DNA of 64,000 bases from Colwellia sp. 20A7 (GTDB lineage Bacteria; Pseudomonadota; Gammaproteobacteria; Enterobacterales; Alteromonadaceae), in the NCBI RefSeq assembly GCF_009832865.1, contig NZ_CP047130.1:2046001-2110000 (forward strand), written 5' to 3'. Position numbers and translations under genes: made by a program. Below the pieces are notes generated by a model, which was not told the origin of the DNA, ran no database searches, and saw only the letters and a list, made by a program, of their open reading frames with translations. Of this stretch, positions 36,315 through 44,845 are shown piece by piece. The first letter of the stretch is position 1. Every line of letters begins with the position of its first letter.

Positions 36315-38918
36315 ATGTCAGCAATGACTTTGAGTAAACTAGTAGAAAAATTAACACCAGCCTGCCGCGAGTCGCTAGAATCTGCTGCAAGTATATGTCA
36401 CAGCAGAAGTCAGTTTACGGTTGAAATAGAACACTGGTTACTTGCTTTATTAGAAAAAGAGTCTGATGATTTACGATTAATTATGGCAAGTTTTTCTGTA
36501 GAACGTGCGACATTAATTCAGGAGTTACAACAAGGATTAGAAAAGTTAAAAACAGGCAACAGTGCCGCACCTAGTTTATCTCCTCATATTGTTAACTTAT
36601 TAAGTCAAACATGGCTTAACACCACAATAGAGTTTAATGACAACCAAATACGATCGGCTTACATTATTTATACGTTATTAAATAATGACTCGTTAAGTAC
36701 GCTTATTTCTCGATCTGCTAAAGAGCTTCTTAAGGTTGATGCAGGTCAACTGCTACATGCATGGCCACAACTCTCAGCTCAGTCAGGTGAATCGTCAGAT
36801 GAACAGCAACAATTAGCTTCGTCTACAGGCAAAAAAGCGAGTAAAACCCCTAGTTTAGAGCAATACACGCAAGACTTAACGGCAGACGCTAAATCGGGAA
36901 AAATAGATCCTATTTTGGGACGCGATAATGAAATCAGACAAATGATTGATATTTTGACACGTCGCCGACAAAACAACCCTATTTTAACAGGTGAAGCAGG
37001 TGTTGGTAAAACAGCAGTCGTTGAAGGATTAGCGTTAAAAATTGCGGAAAAAGATGTACCAAAAGCTCTTAAAGATGTGCGACTTCATGTATTAGATCTC
37101 GCATTACTGCAGGCAGGTGCAGGTATGAAAGGCGAATTTGAAAACCGCCTTAAATCACTCATTAGTGAAGTTAAAAATTCAATTCACCCAATAATTTTAT
37201 TTATTGATGAAGCGCACACCATGATAGGTAGTGGAGGACAAGCCGGCCAAAATGACGCGGCCAATTTGCTTAAACCTGCTTTAGCGCGTGGTGAATTAAG
37301 AATGATAGCCGCAACCACCTGGGCTGAATATAAAAAATACTTTGAAAAAGATGCTGCATTAACACGTCGTTTTCAAGTAGTGAAAATTGAAGAACCTTCT
37401 GAGAAACAAGCCATTGTTATGATGCGTGGATTATTACCTGTAATGGAAAGTCATCATAAAATAATTATTTCTGACCAGGCACTACAAGCCTCTGTTAATT
37501 TATCTCATCGTTATATTACTGGACGTCAATTACCTGACAAAGCCGTTAGTTTACTTGATACTGCCTGTGCACGAGTTGCGATGAGTCAAGGCTCTACACC
37601 AGGTGCAGTAGAAAACTTACAACGTACCGAACAACAAATTGAAACACAAATTAATTTGTTAAAACGAGAAGTGAAAACTGGCGCAGACCATAAAAAAGCA
37701 TTAACCGCGTTGAATAAAACCTTAAAAGAAACTCAACAAGCGTTGTTACCATTAAAAAAACAATGGCAAAACGAGCTAGTGCTTGTGAAGAGCGTGGCCA
37801 CGTTGGTGACTGAGTTACAGCAAGATGATGTTGAAGATTATGATACTAAGTTAGTTGAATTGAATAAATTAAAGGCTGAACTATCCCTAAACCTTCAACC
37901 TATGGTTCATTGGCAAGTAGATGAACAACTTGTTGCTGAGGTTATCTCTGATTGGACAGGTATTCCTGTTGGTAAAATGCAAAATGATGAAATTGATATG
38001 GTTTTGTCGTTAAAAGAAACAATGGAAAAAAGAATTATTGGTCAATCGCATGCATTAGACCTTATTGCAAAAACGGTACAAATATCAAGAGCACAATTAG
38101 GAGATGAAAAACGTCCTATTGGTGTTTTTTTACTTGCTGGACCAAGCGGCGTAGGTAAAACAGAAACAGCGTTAACCTTGGCTGAACAAGTGTATGGTAG
38201 TGAAGAGAATATTACTGTAATCAACATGTCAGAATTTAAAGAAGAACATAAAGTCTCATTATTACTTGGTTCACCTCCTGGGTATGTTGGTTATGGTGAA
38301 GGTGGTGTTTTAACTGAAGCCGTAAGACGTAAACCTTACAGTGTTATTTTGCTTGATGAAATGGAAAAAGCACATCCGGGTGTACAAGATATTTTTTATC
38401 AAGTGTTTGATAAAGGAACAATCAAAGATGGTGAAGGTAGAGATATAGACTTTAAAAACACCATTATTATTATGACCTCAAACGCAGGTACAGATACAAC
38501 GATGGAGTTATTTGAAGATGAGAATACAGCACCTTCAATTACAGGGCTACGTAAAGCACTGCAAGATGACTTATTAACCTATTTTAAACCCGCGTTTTTA
38601 GGGCGTATTAATGTCGTGCCTTATATTCCATTGTCTGACGACATGTTAAATCAGATAACAAAACTTCAATTAGCAAGAATTGGCGTAAGGTTGAGTAACC
38701 ATCACCAAGCTAAATTTAGCTACAGTGATGACGTAGTGAAAAAGATAGTATCACTCTGCCAAGATGCTGGCTCAGGCGCACGAAATATCCATAATATTTT
38801 GCAAAATACTATGCTGCCAGAATTGTCGATTAAAATTTTGAATAAAATGACTAACAACAAAAAAACGACCAATGTGAATATCAATGTTAAGGAAGATGAG
38901 TTCACATACAAAGTTTAG
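36315..38918 (+). CDS. clpV: T6SS sheath-recycling ATPase ClpV (TssH)
   Basis: This 867-aa AAA+ unfoldase contains an N-domain (about residues 1-150), a first ATPase module with Walker A G-E-A-G-V-G-K-T at 226-233, a middle coiled-coil (about 410-540), a second module with Walker A G-P-S-G-V-G-K-T at 609-616, and a small C-terminal lid. The N-domain and the arrangement fit ClpV rather than housekeeping ClpB. ClpV pulls contracted sheath apart for reuse. It is the last gene of the operon, and a strong terminator follows at 38991. Confidence 0.95.
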   Translation: MSAMTLSKLVEKLTPACRESLESAASICHSRSQFTVEIEHWLLALLEKESDDLRLIMASFSVERATLIQELQQGLEKLKTGNSAAPSLSPHIVNLLSQTWLNTTIEFNDNQIRSAYIIYTLLNNDSLSTLISRSAKELLKVDAGQLLHAWPQLSAQSGESSDEQQQLASSTGKKASKTPSLEQYTQDLTADAKSGKIDPILGRDNEIRQMIDILTRRRQNNPILTGEAGVGKTAVVEGLALKIAEKDVPKALKDVRLHVLDLALLQAGAGMKGEFENRLKSLISEVKNSIHPIILFIDEAHTMIGSGGQAGQNDAANLLKPALARGELRMIAATTWAEYKKYFEKDAALTRRFQVVKIEEPSEKQAIVMMRGLLPVMESHHKIIISDQALQASVNLSHRYITGRQLPDKAVSLLDTACARVAMSQGSTPGAVENLQRTEQQIETQINLLKREVKTGADHKKALTALNKTLKETQQALLPLKKQWQNELVLVKSVATLVTELQQDDVEDYDTKLVELNKLKAELSLNLQPMVHWQVDEQLVAEVISDWTGIPVGKMQNDEIDMVLSLKETMEKRIIGQSHALDLIAKTVQISRAQLGDEKRPIGVFLLAGPSGVGKTETALTLAEQVYGSEENITVINMSEFKEEHKVSLLLGSPPGYVGYGEGGVLTEAVRRKPYSVILLDEMEKAHPGVQDIFYQVFDKGTIKDGEGRDIDFKNTIIIMTSNAGTDTTMELFEDENTAPSITGLRKALQDDLLTYFKPAFLGRINVVPYIPLSDDMLNQITKLQLARIGVRLSNHHQAKFSYSDDVVKKIVSLCQDAGSGARNIHNILQNTMLPELSIKILNKMTNNKKTTNVNINVKEDEFTYKV

Positions 38919-38990
38919 GACGTCTTAATAAAACTGTCATAAATTAAACCCGAATCACTTAAATCCTATTTCTTTTAGTGGAACGGGTAG

Positions 38991-39030
38991 AGTACCTTCT
39001 TCAAATTTGAAGTTGGTACTTTGTTTTTTT
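38991..39030 (+). terminator. Rho-independent terminator after clpV
   Basis: An extended hairpin pairs AGTACC (38991-38996) with GGTACT (39015-39020), enclosing an inner TTCTTCAAA/TTTGAAG stem. It is followed by TTG and a T7 run. It closes the tssA-clpV operon and isolates hcp. Confidence 0.85.
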
Positions 39031-39096
39031 CTTAAGCGTCTGAATTTAAAGTATTTTTTTATTTTGTTTCTATTTGTTTCTATACGTTTTTTTGGG

Positions 39097-39124
39097 TTGT
39101 TCGGTTTATTATTTTGGGTATAAT
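39097..39124 (+). promoter_or_regulatory. Candidate sigma-70 promoter for hcp
   Basis: A perfect TATAAT (39119-39124) lies 16 bases after TTGTTC (39097-39102). It would give a leader of about 215 bases before the hcp ATG. The surrounding region (39031-39345) has T-rich short direct repeats (TGTTTCTAT) and no ORF. Hcp usually needs a strong separate promoter, which fits, but AT-rich sequence yields such matches by chance. Confidence 0.35.
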
Positions 39125-39345
39125 ACTACCTGTTTTCTTTTACTTTACCTTTGGTTTACTTTCGATTTACTTTTGTTGTAACTATTTTATAAACAAATTT
39201 ATTGTATGAAGAAAAGCTACAATAACTAAGTTTTTTTATAAAATAGAATGTAGGTTTTATATTCTATAAAGTTTAATTTAACTTCTGTTTAAATTAAATA
39301 GCCTATCCACTAATGGATAAAATACATGCACAAGGAGCATTAATA

Positions 39346-39825
39346 ATGCAAGCAAATACATATTTGGACTACGAAGGAATTAAAGGCGAAACAACGGCTG
39401 AGGGATACAAAGATAAAATTACTGTACTTTCTGTTGATTGGAATGTTAGCCGTGAACTTTCTTCATTTACTGGTACTGCACAAGATCGTGAAGCTAGCGC
39501 AACACGTCTTGGTGATGTAACTATCACTAAACTTCAAGATAATGCGTCTACGTACTTATTTGAAGAAGCGACTATCGGTAAAGGTAAAAAAGCAATCTTC
39601 TACATCACTAAACAAGGTGATAAAATTGAAGAAATTATGCAAATCGAATTAACTGATGCCATGATTTCTAGCTATAGTGTTTCAATTCAAGGTGATCGCC
39701 CAGTTGAAACTATTACTATTAGCTACACTGAAATGATGATGGCTGTTACTCCAACAGATGATAAAAATAACATTACTGCTGCGCTTAGATACGGCTACAG
39801 TGGTGTTAAAGGTCAACAAATGTAA
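39346..39825 (+). CDS. hcp: T6SS tube protein Hcp
   Basis: This 159-aa Hcp contains D-Y-E-G-I-K-G-E-T, a central K-L-Q-D-N-A-S-T-Y-L-F-E-E-A, and the C-terminal V-E-T-I-T-I-S-Y-T-E-M-M stretch. Hexameric rings stack into the inner tube, and the ring lumen can chaperone small effectors. The ATG at 39346 with AAGGAG eight bases upstream is preferred over 39313. The gene is flanked by terminators on both sides (38991 and 39841), so it is transcribed mostly alone, with readthrough feeding vgrG. Confidence 0.95.
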   Translation: MQANTYLDYEGIKGETTAEGYKDKITVLSVDWNVSRELSSFTGTAQDREASATRLGDVTITKLQDNASTYLFEEATIGKGKKAIFYITKQGDKIEEIMQIELTDAMISSYSVSIQGDRPVETITISYTEMMMAVTPTDDKNNITAALRYGYSGVKGQQM

Positions 39826-39840
39826 TTTTTTTGTTACCTA

Positions 39841-39872
39841 AGCCTTAAGGGATTAATCCCTTAAGGCTTTTT
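39841..39872 (+). terminator. Perfect-palindrome terminator between hcp and vgrG
   Basis: A 28-base perfect palindrome (14-base arms 39841-39854 and 39855-39868) is followed by a T-run. It begins 15 bases after the hcp stop and ends 18 bases before the vgrG ATG, so it sits where it would set the Hcp-to-VgrG ratio. Confidence 0.88.
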
Positions 39873-39889
39873 CAATATTGAGGCAAGGA

Positions 39890-41698
39890 ATGCAAAAAGC
39901 TACCCAGAAAAATAATATTATCTCTATCTCTACTCCTTTAGGTAAAGATACCCTATATTTAACACATTTAAGTGCCACCGAGGCCATTTCACAACTTTAT
40001 TCATTTACAGTATCAATGTTTACGGTCGGTACAACGATTTCACTCGATGGCTTAGTGGGTAAAAATGTGTGTGTTTCGTTAAGGAATGCGGAAAGTGGTG
40101 GCGCCATTCGTTATTACCATGGTGTTGTTAGTCACCTAGAATCAACAGGAATGAGAACTGCAGCGACAGACGATGTAGAAGATTATATAGATTATCAAGC
40201 TATTATCGTACCTACCGCAGCATTCATGAAAAAAAGAAGTAATTGTCGCATTTATCAAAACTTATCAGTAACAGACATCGTGGCAGATCTTTTTGGTCAA
40301 CACAGTGTAGCCTTTCAAGATAAAACGACTAAAAGTTATCCCAAATACGAATATTGCGTGCAATATCAAGAATCTGATTTAGACTTTGTTACCCGCTTAT
40401 TACAACAAGAAGGTATTTTTTACTTTTTCGAACACAGTAGTGGCGCGCACACATTAGTGCTAGCAGATGATATAACTGCGTATAAAAAATGTGCAGAAGC
40501 AAAGGTGCGTTGTTTTTCAGGACACTTATCGAAACCACATGTATCTCATTGGCAAGGTGGTTTAAGCATGGTTAGCGGGGCCTATCAACAAAAAGGCTAT
40601 GACTTTGAACAACCGACACTCTTTCCAAGTGGTAACAAGGTAACCGCAAGTTTACCTGCACAAGGTGGTTTGGAAATATTTGACTATATGGGTGAATCAG
40701 AATTTAATAAACGCCCACAACCTTATGCAAATACCCAACTTGAAGCATTGCAAAAAGATATGCATAAATGCGCAGGTCAAGGCGACTGTCGTAGCTTTAG
40801 TATTGGTAAAACATTTACCTTTGAAGATCACGAAGACAGCAGTTATAAAGGCAAAAGTTATTTATTAACCGCCATTAGAACCAGTGCAACACAGCCTAAT
40901 CAATCAGGGGCTAATCAATCAGGTGCAGAAAACGTTTTTACCAACGATTTTGAATGTGTGCCTAAAGACACTCCTTACAGACCAACAGTATCGCTTAATA
41001 AACCGCTAATTAATGGCGTTCAAACAGCGGTTGTAACGGGTGACCCTGGCGATGAACAGCATATTGATAAATATGGCCGAGTAAAAGTGCAATTTCACTG
41101 GGATCGTGAAGGCGCATATGACAGTAAAAGTTCTTGTTGGATCCGTGTTGCTCAAAACTGGGCAGGTAATAAATGGGGCGCTTTCTTCTTCCCCCGTGTA
41201 GGCCAAGAAGTTTTAGTTGAGTTTATCAATGGCGACCCTGATCAGCCAATTATTAGTGGTGCTATTTATAATGCCGACTTAATGCCTCCTTATGCCTTAC
41301 CGGCTAAAAAAACTCAAAGTGGTATTAAATCACATAGTACTAAAAATGGTGGCGCAGACAATTTTAATGAAGTGCGTTTTGAAGATGACAAAGGTAAAGA
41401 ACTGTTATTTTTTCAAGCGGAAAAAGATCACGAACTTAAAGTTAAAAATGACCAAAAAGACACCATCGACAATGACCGCTTAACCGAAATAGCCAATAAC
41501 GACACGCTAAATGTTGGTAAAGTTCTTAAAGTTACTGCGGGCAGTAAAATAGAATTTAAAACGGGCAGTGCGTCTATAATAATGAGCAGTGATGGCTCTA
41601 TTACCATTCAAGGCACCAGTATAAAAGTGAAAGGTACTGACATTAAAGTCAATGGTACAGGTATTACTATGCAAGCCCCGTTAATTAAGTTGAATTAG
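39890..41698 (+). CDS. vgrG: T6SS spike protein VgrG
   Basis: This 602-aa VgrG has a gp27-like hub (L-Y-S-F-T-V-S-M-F-T, Y-C-V-Q-Y-Q-E-S-D-L-D-F-V-T-R-L-L), the OB-fold V-K-V-Q-F-H-W-D-R-E-G, and W-I-R-V-A-Q-N-W-A-G-N-K-W-G. A gp5-like needle of short repeats ends at T-M-Q-A-P-L-I-K-L-N. There is no C-terminal effector extension, so cargo must attach through the PAAR or adaptor proteins encoded next. The ATG at 39890 follows GAGG; a TTG at 39878 is the alternative. Three bases separate it from the next gene. Confidence 0.95.
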   Translation: MQKATQKNNIISISTPLGKDTLYLTHLSATEAISQLYSFTVSMFTVGTTISLDGLVGKNVCVSLRNAESGGAIRYYHGVVSHLESTGMRTAATDDVEDYIDYQAIIVPTAAFMKKRSNCRIYQNLSVTDIVADLFGQHSVAFQDKTTKSYPKYEYCVQYQESDLDFVTRLLQQEGIFYFFEHSSGAHTLVLADDITAYKKCAEAKVRCFSGHLSKPHVSHWQGGLSMVSGAYQQKGYDFEQPTLFPSGNKVTASLPAQGGLEIFDYMGESEFNKRPQPYANTQLEALQKDMHKCAGQGDCRSFSIGKTFTFEDHEDSSYKGKSYLLTAIRTSATQPNQSGANQSGAENVFTNDFECVPKDTPYRPTVSLNKPLINGVQTAVVTGDPGDEQHIDKYGRVKVQFHWDREGAYDSKSSCWIRVAQNWAGNKWGAFFFPRVGQEVLVEFINGDPDQPIISGAIYNADLMPPYALPAKKTQSGIKSHSTKNGGADNFNEVRFEDDKGKELLFFQAEKDHELKVKNDQKDTIDNDRLTEIANNDTLNVGKVLKVTAGSKIEFKTGSASIIMSSDGSITIQGTSIKVKGTDIKVNGTGITMQAPLIKLN

Positions 41699-41700
41699 TA

Positions 41701-42054
41701 ATGGAGGCTTATAACTATCCTAATGTTGGTCGTACAGGCCAATTTTGCCAAGGTCATTATGTTATTTGCCAATTTGGCTACCATTACTTGGCGTGTCGGC
41801 CAGAAGATAAGCCAGCAGATCCATTATTAAAAGCACCATTAAAAGAATTTTTAGTCAGTAGTACTTATGGGGCGCAATTTTTGCAAAATTTACATCCATG
41901 GAAAAATGAACAAAATATTATTAATCAGCTTTTTTACTATTTAGCGCGTGATGAATACCAGCATGAGATGCAGAGTATTTCAAAATCTATAAAATGTATT
42001 GCTAATGAATTATTCATCGGTAATTTATTATTAATTCCATTAGACAATAAATGA
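41701..42054 (+). CDS. Unrecognised 117-aa protein between vgrG and PAAR, adaptor candidate
   Basis: I do not recognise a family. It starts with an aromatic and Cys-rich segment (Y-N-Y-P-N-V-G-R-T-G-Q-F-C-Q-G-H-Y-V-I-C), then P-W-K-N-E-Q-N-I-I-N-Q-L-F-Y-Y-L-A-R-D-E-Y. There is no signal peptide or membrane helix. Its ATG is three bases past the vgrG stop and PAAR follows after 39 bases, so it is part of the spike/cargo operon. Position between VgrG and PAAR is typical of effector-loading adaptors; that role is inference. Confidence 0.7.
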   Translation: MEAYNYPNVGRTGQFCQGHYVICQFGYHYLACRPEDKPADPLLKAPLKEFLVSSTYGAQFLQNLHPWKNEQNIINQLFYYLARDEYQHEMQSISKSIKCIANELFIGNLLLIPLDNK

Positions 42055-42093
42055 AAATTAAACATTTAAACAACGTAATTAGAGGAAATTAAC

Positions 42094-42384
42094 ATGGGAA
42101 TGCCAGCAGCCACTGTTACACATATGCATCTTTGCCCTAAGGTTAATCCAGGGCCTGTACCTCATGTAGGCGGCCCAATAATTATGGGTTCACCAAATGT
42201 GTTAATTGGTAGTTTGCCCGCAGCAAGAAAGGGCGATAAGCTTATTTGTGTTGGACCACCTGATACAATTAATGCAGGTTCAAGTTCAGTGAAAATAAAT
42301 GGTAAACCTGCGGCTCGTTTAAGTGATGGTACTGCACATGGCGGAATCATTGTGGTGGGCAATCCAACGGTTTTAATTGGATAG
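42094..42384 (+). CDS. PAAR-repeat spike tip protein
   Basis: This 96-aa stand-alone PAAR protein has three repeat units of the P-A-A-R-x-x-D/G type (S-L-P-A-A-R-K-G-D, G-K-P-A-A-R-L-S-D-G) and histidines and a cysteine placed for a zinc site (His10, His12, Cys14, later His). PAAR caps the VgrG needle as a sharpened tip and docks effectors. Because the RHS protein downstream has no PAAR domain of its own, this small protein is its likely docking partner. AGAGGAAA precedes the ATG. Confidence 0.95.
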   Translation: MGMPAATVTHMHLCPKVNPGPVPHVGGPIIMGSPNVLIGSLPAARKGDKLICVGPPDTINAGSSSVKINGKPAARLSDGTAHGGIIVVGNPTVLIG

Positions 42385-42477
42385 CTTAACTTAACGACAG
42401 TAAAACAAGAATATAATAAGGATTTCAAAAGCGTACTCTTATTTAAAGTGTACAGTTTTGTTTAAATAAGTCATCTT

Positions 42478-43677
42478 ATGGATAAGCTCACCGTGCAACT
42501 TACTCAATTAATAGCCCAACGAAAAGTATTGAGCTTTAATTTTTGCTGCTATAAAGAAAGCTTTGTTGATAACACGCAAAAGCTAGTGACCGTCGCTCAT
42601 CTTATCCACGCTCAAAATAATAACCTTTGTATTCTTAGCGCGCAAAATACCACGCAAATTATTGAACACCTTCAAGCTGAGCATCAGAATACGGAACAAT
42701 ATAACGAACCTGAACTGGCCCTTGTTCTGGCGTTAAAATTAATAATAAAACCACAATTACAGGGCGAATTACTGACCATAATGTTAACAAGTGAACAAGC
42801 CTACTTACAATCACTATCATTAGCGGTAGTAAAAGTATTGGGCGACAACTTGATTTTCACTATTGATTTTATTAATGAATTCACATTACCAATTTCTGGT
42901 ATGTCTGCAGATGAAGCAAACGAAAATACGCCACAACAAGCCTTTATTCAAAAAGCGTTATTTACGCTATATAACAGTAAAAAATTAACGGCTTACTTAA
43001 GTTCAGAATTACCTGAATATAAGCAGTATGACAACAGAGTCGCGTCTTCAGAATCATTATCGGCAATAAACTGGCTCACCATTGATGTTTTATCTGATAA
43101 CAAACCAGACGTGCAAAAAATCACAACAACGTTTATCCAGCAAGAGTATCTGAATAGCCATCTTTTTGATGTATTTATTACGTCACTTAATGAACATGAA
43201 GTGACTCAAGTAGTGAATCAACTCAGTGTTGATGATACTCACATTCCGTACATTATTCATGCTATGGCGCTTAGCGGTTATATTAAGTTTATCCCTTTTC
43301 TTGCTCAATATTTACAACAAGCCAATTTTGTATCAGACGCCTATCAGGCACTACGTATAATCCTTGGTAGCAAGTTAGATAAATTAATTCCGTTAAATAT
43401 TCAATTTAATAGCGAGATAGATGAACGAATAAAAGATTTACCCTATTACGGAGCTAAAATACTCAATGCATGGCAGCAAGGAATGCCGAGTATAAGCTTT
43501 ACTTTTGAACAGCCAGACAATAAACGTTTATTAAATGGGTTAGAATTATCAATACAAGCCGTAGAGCATGTGGCTATGTCTGGAAGCCAATGGCATCGTT
43601 ATGTGGCAATGCTACATCAACAACAAGCGAACGCTACCGCTTATTGTTATAATGCGCATGCGTTGGCAGTAAATTAA
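42478..43677 (+). CDS. 399-aa helical protein of the VgrG cargo module
   Basis: No catalytic motif is visible. The protein is mostly alpha-helical by composition, with a second half (about residues 195-330) that reads like degenerate HEAT-type helix pairs (N-S-H-L-F-D-V-F-I-T-S-L-N, A-L-S-G-Y-I-K-F-I-P-F-L-A-Q-Y-L). A conserved protein family of about 400 aa with HEAT-like repeats (TIGR02270) travels with VgrG/PAAR genes; this could be a member, but I recognise it only by size, context and character. It abuts the thiolase-like gene (TAATGA overlap). A cytoplasmic loading or scaffold role is inferred. Confidence 0.6.
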   Translation: MDKLTVQLTQLIAQRKVLSFNFCCYKESFVDNTQKLVTVAHLIHAQNNNLCILSAQNTTQIIEHLQAEHQNTEQYNEPELALVLALKLIIKPQLQGELLTIMLTSEQAYLQSLSLAVVKVLGDNLIFTIDFINEFTLPISGMSADEANENTPQQAFIQKALFTLYNSKKLTAYLSSELPEYKQYDNRVASSESLSAINWLTIDVLSDNKPDVQKITTTFIQQEYLNSHLFDVFITSLNEHEVTQVVNQLSVDDTHIPYIIHAMALSGYIKFIPFLAQYLQQANFVSDAYQALRIILGSKLDKLIPLNIQFNSEIDERIKDLPYYGAKILNAWQQGMPSISFTFEQPDNKRLLNGLELSIQAVEHVAMSGSQWHRYVAMLHQQQANATAYCYNAHALAVN

Positions 43678-44786
43678 TGAAAATTAAACTGCATAACAGC
43701 CATGTGCTTATTGGTGCTAAACCAACAACAGCACAAGCGATAAACTTACCGCGAGTACCTCCTGAAGAAACGTTTATTACTGTTAACAATTCAGAATACG
43801 TCAGTTATTTCTGCTCATTACCTGAAAGTCGCCCAAGTGATAATAATGCTGATGAAGCTTTAGTTACTGATGACAAAGCCTCACGGTGTCTTCAGTTAAT
43901 TAAACAACTGCTTGTGCAAATTGAGCAAACCGGTGAAAAACTTCCCTTTGATGCACCTGTATTTTGGTTATTACCTGAATTCGTAGAATCTTATATCGAT
44001 GAAACCAACAAAACAGACATCAATAACCAACATACCTTTGCCGATTTTGCTAAAAAACTACAACAGGCGTTACCACAATTATTTAGTCACCCACAAAGCC
44101 AATTATTTCCCTTTGGGCGAGCGTCATTCCCTATTGCCTTAACTACCGCTAAAGCGTTATTAGAAGAAGGTAAAGCTAACACTGTTACGTTAATTGGTGT
44201 TGACAGTTTATGGCACGACATTCCTCAGTTGTTCGCTGATAAGGCTTTGGTTTCAGAAATAAGTGAGCAAGGCATTACACCTTCTGAAGGTGCAATTCTT
44301 ACGCAAATATCACAAACGGATAAAGGCATATCAATCGACTTTATTCAAAATAGCGTAGCACCCAGTAAACAACGAGACGTTAGCGTAAAACAGTTGTTTT
44401 CTGAAAGTATGGCTGCGTTAGCTGAAATAGATCAGAGCATTAAAAACAAAGAACAGCAGAATGATCAACAATCATCACCAACAACGCTCTCCCACTTATA
44501 TTTACCTGGCAATGGCGACGAAACATTACAAAACTCTTGGTTAGAAGCCTACTTTCAATTAGCAGGGTCTGTCGATGGCAATACCAAAATTTGCCAAAGT
44601 GGCATATTTACGGGGGAGCTCGGGTGCGTTACTGGCTTATATAATTTTTTACATATAGCAAACAGTTACGAACATAAATTTTTACAAGGAAATACACTAC
44701 AGCTTGAAGTGTCTAATTCACTTCATCAAGGCGTTGTTTTATATTCATATAATAATGAAAACCATGGAATAAATCATGATGAATAG
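43677..44786 (+). CDS. Degenerate thiolase/ketoacyl-synthase-like protein of the cargo module
   Basis: This 369-aa protein has the spacing of a thiolase-fold protein. F-G-R-A-S-F-P-I-A-L-T-T-A-K-A-L and T-L-I-G-V-D-S-L-W correspond to the strand-helix units around the nucleophile and the V-G-G-V-D-S-L strand, P-S-E-G-A-I-L matches the G-E-G-A strand, and G-E-L-G-C-V-T-G-L-Y matches the G-x-x-G-A-x-T-G turn. The active-site Cys is not at the usual place, so it is probably not an enzyme. Thiolase-like proteins occur in the P. aeruginosa VgrG1b cluster, as I recall, next to a PAAR toxin. An adaptor or chaperone role in loading the RHS toxin is likely. It overlaps the 399-aa gene. Confidence 0.6.
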   Translation: MKIKLHNSHVLIGAKPTTAQAINLPRVPPEETFITVNNSEYVSYFCSLPESRPSDNNADEALVTDDKASRCLQLIKQLLVQIEQTGEKLPFDAPVFWLLPEFVESYIDETNKTDINNQHTFADFAKKLQQALPQLFSHPQSQLFPFGRASFPIALTTAKALLEEGKANTVTLIGVDSLWHDIPQLFADKALVSEISEQGITPSEGAILTQISQTDKGISIDFIQNSVAPSKQRDVSVKQLFSESMAALAEIDQSIKNKEQQNDQQSSPTTLSHLYLPGNGDETLQNSWLEAYFQLAGSVDGNTKICQSGIFTGELGCVTGLYNFLHIANSYEHKFLQGNTLQLEVSNSLHQGVVLYSYNNENHGINHDE

Positions 44787-44845
44787 TGTCTTGCTAACAA
44801 CAGGTAGGCTGAAGCAAATTTACGGACAAATAAGGTTTTAATAGG

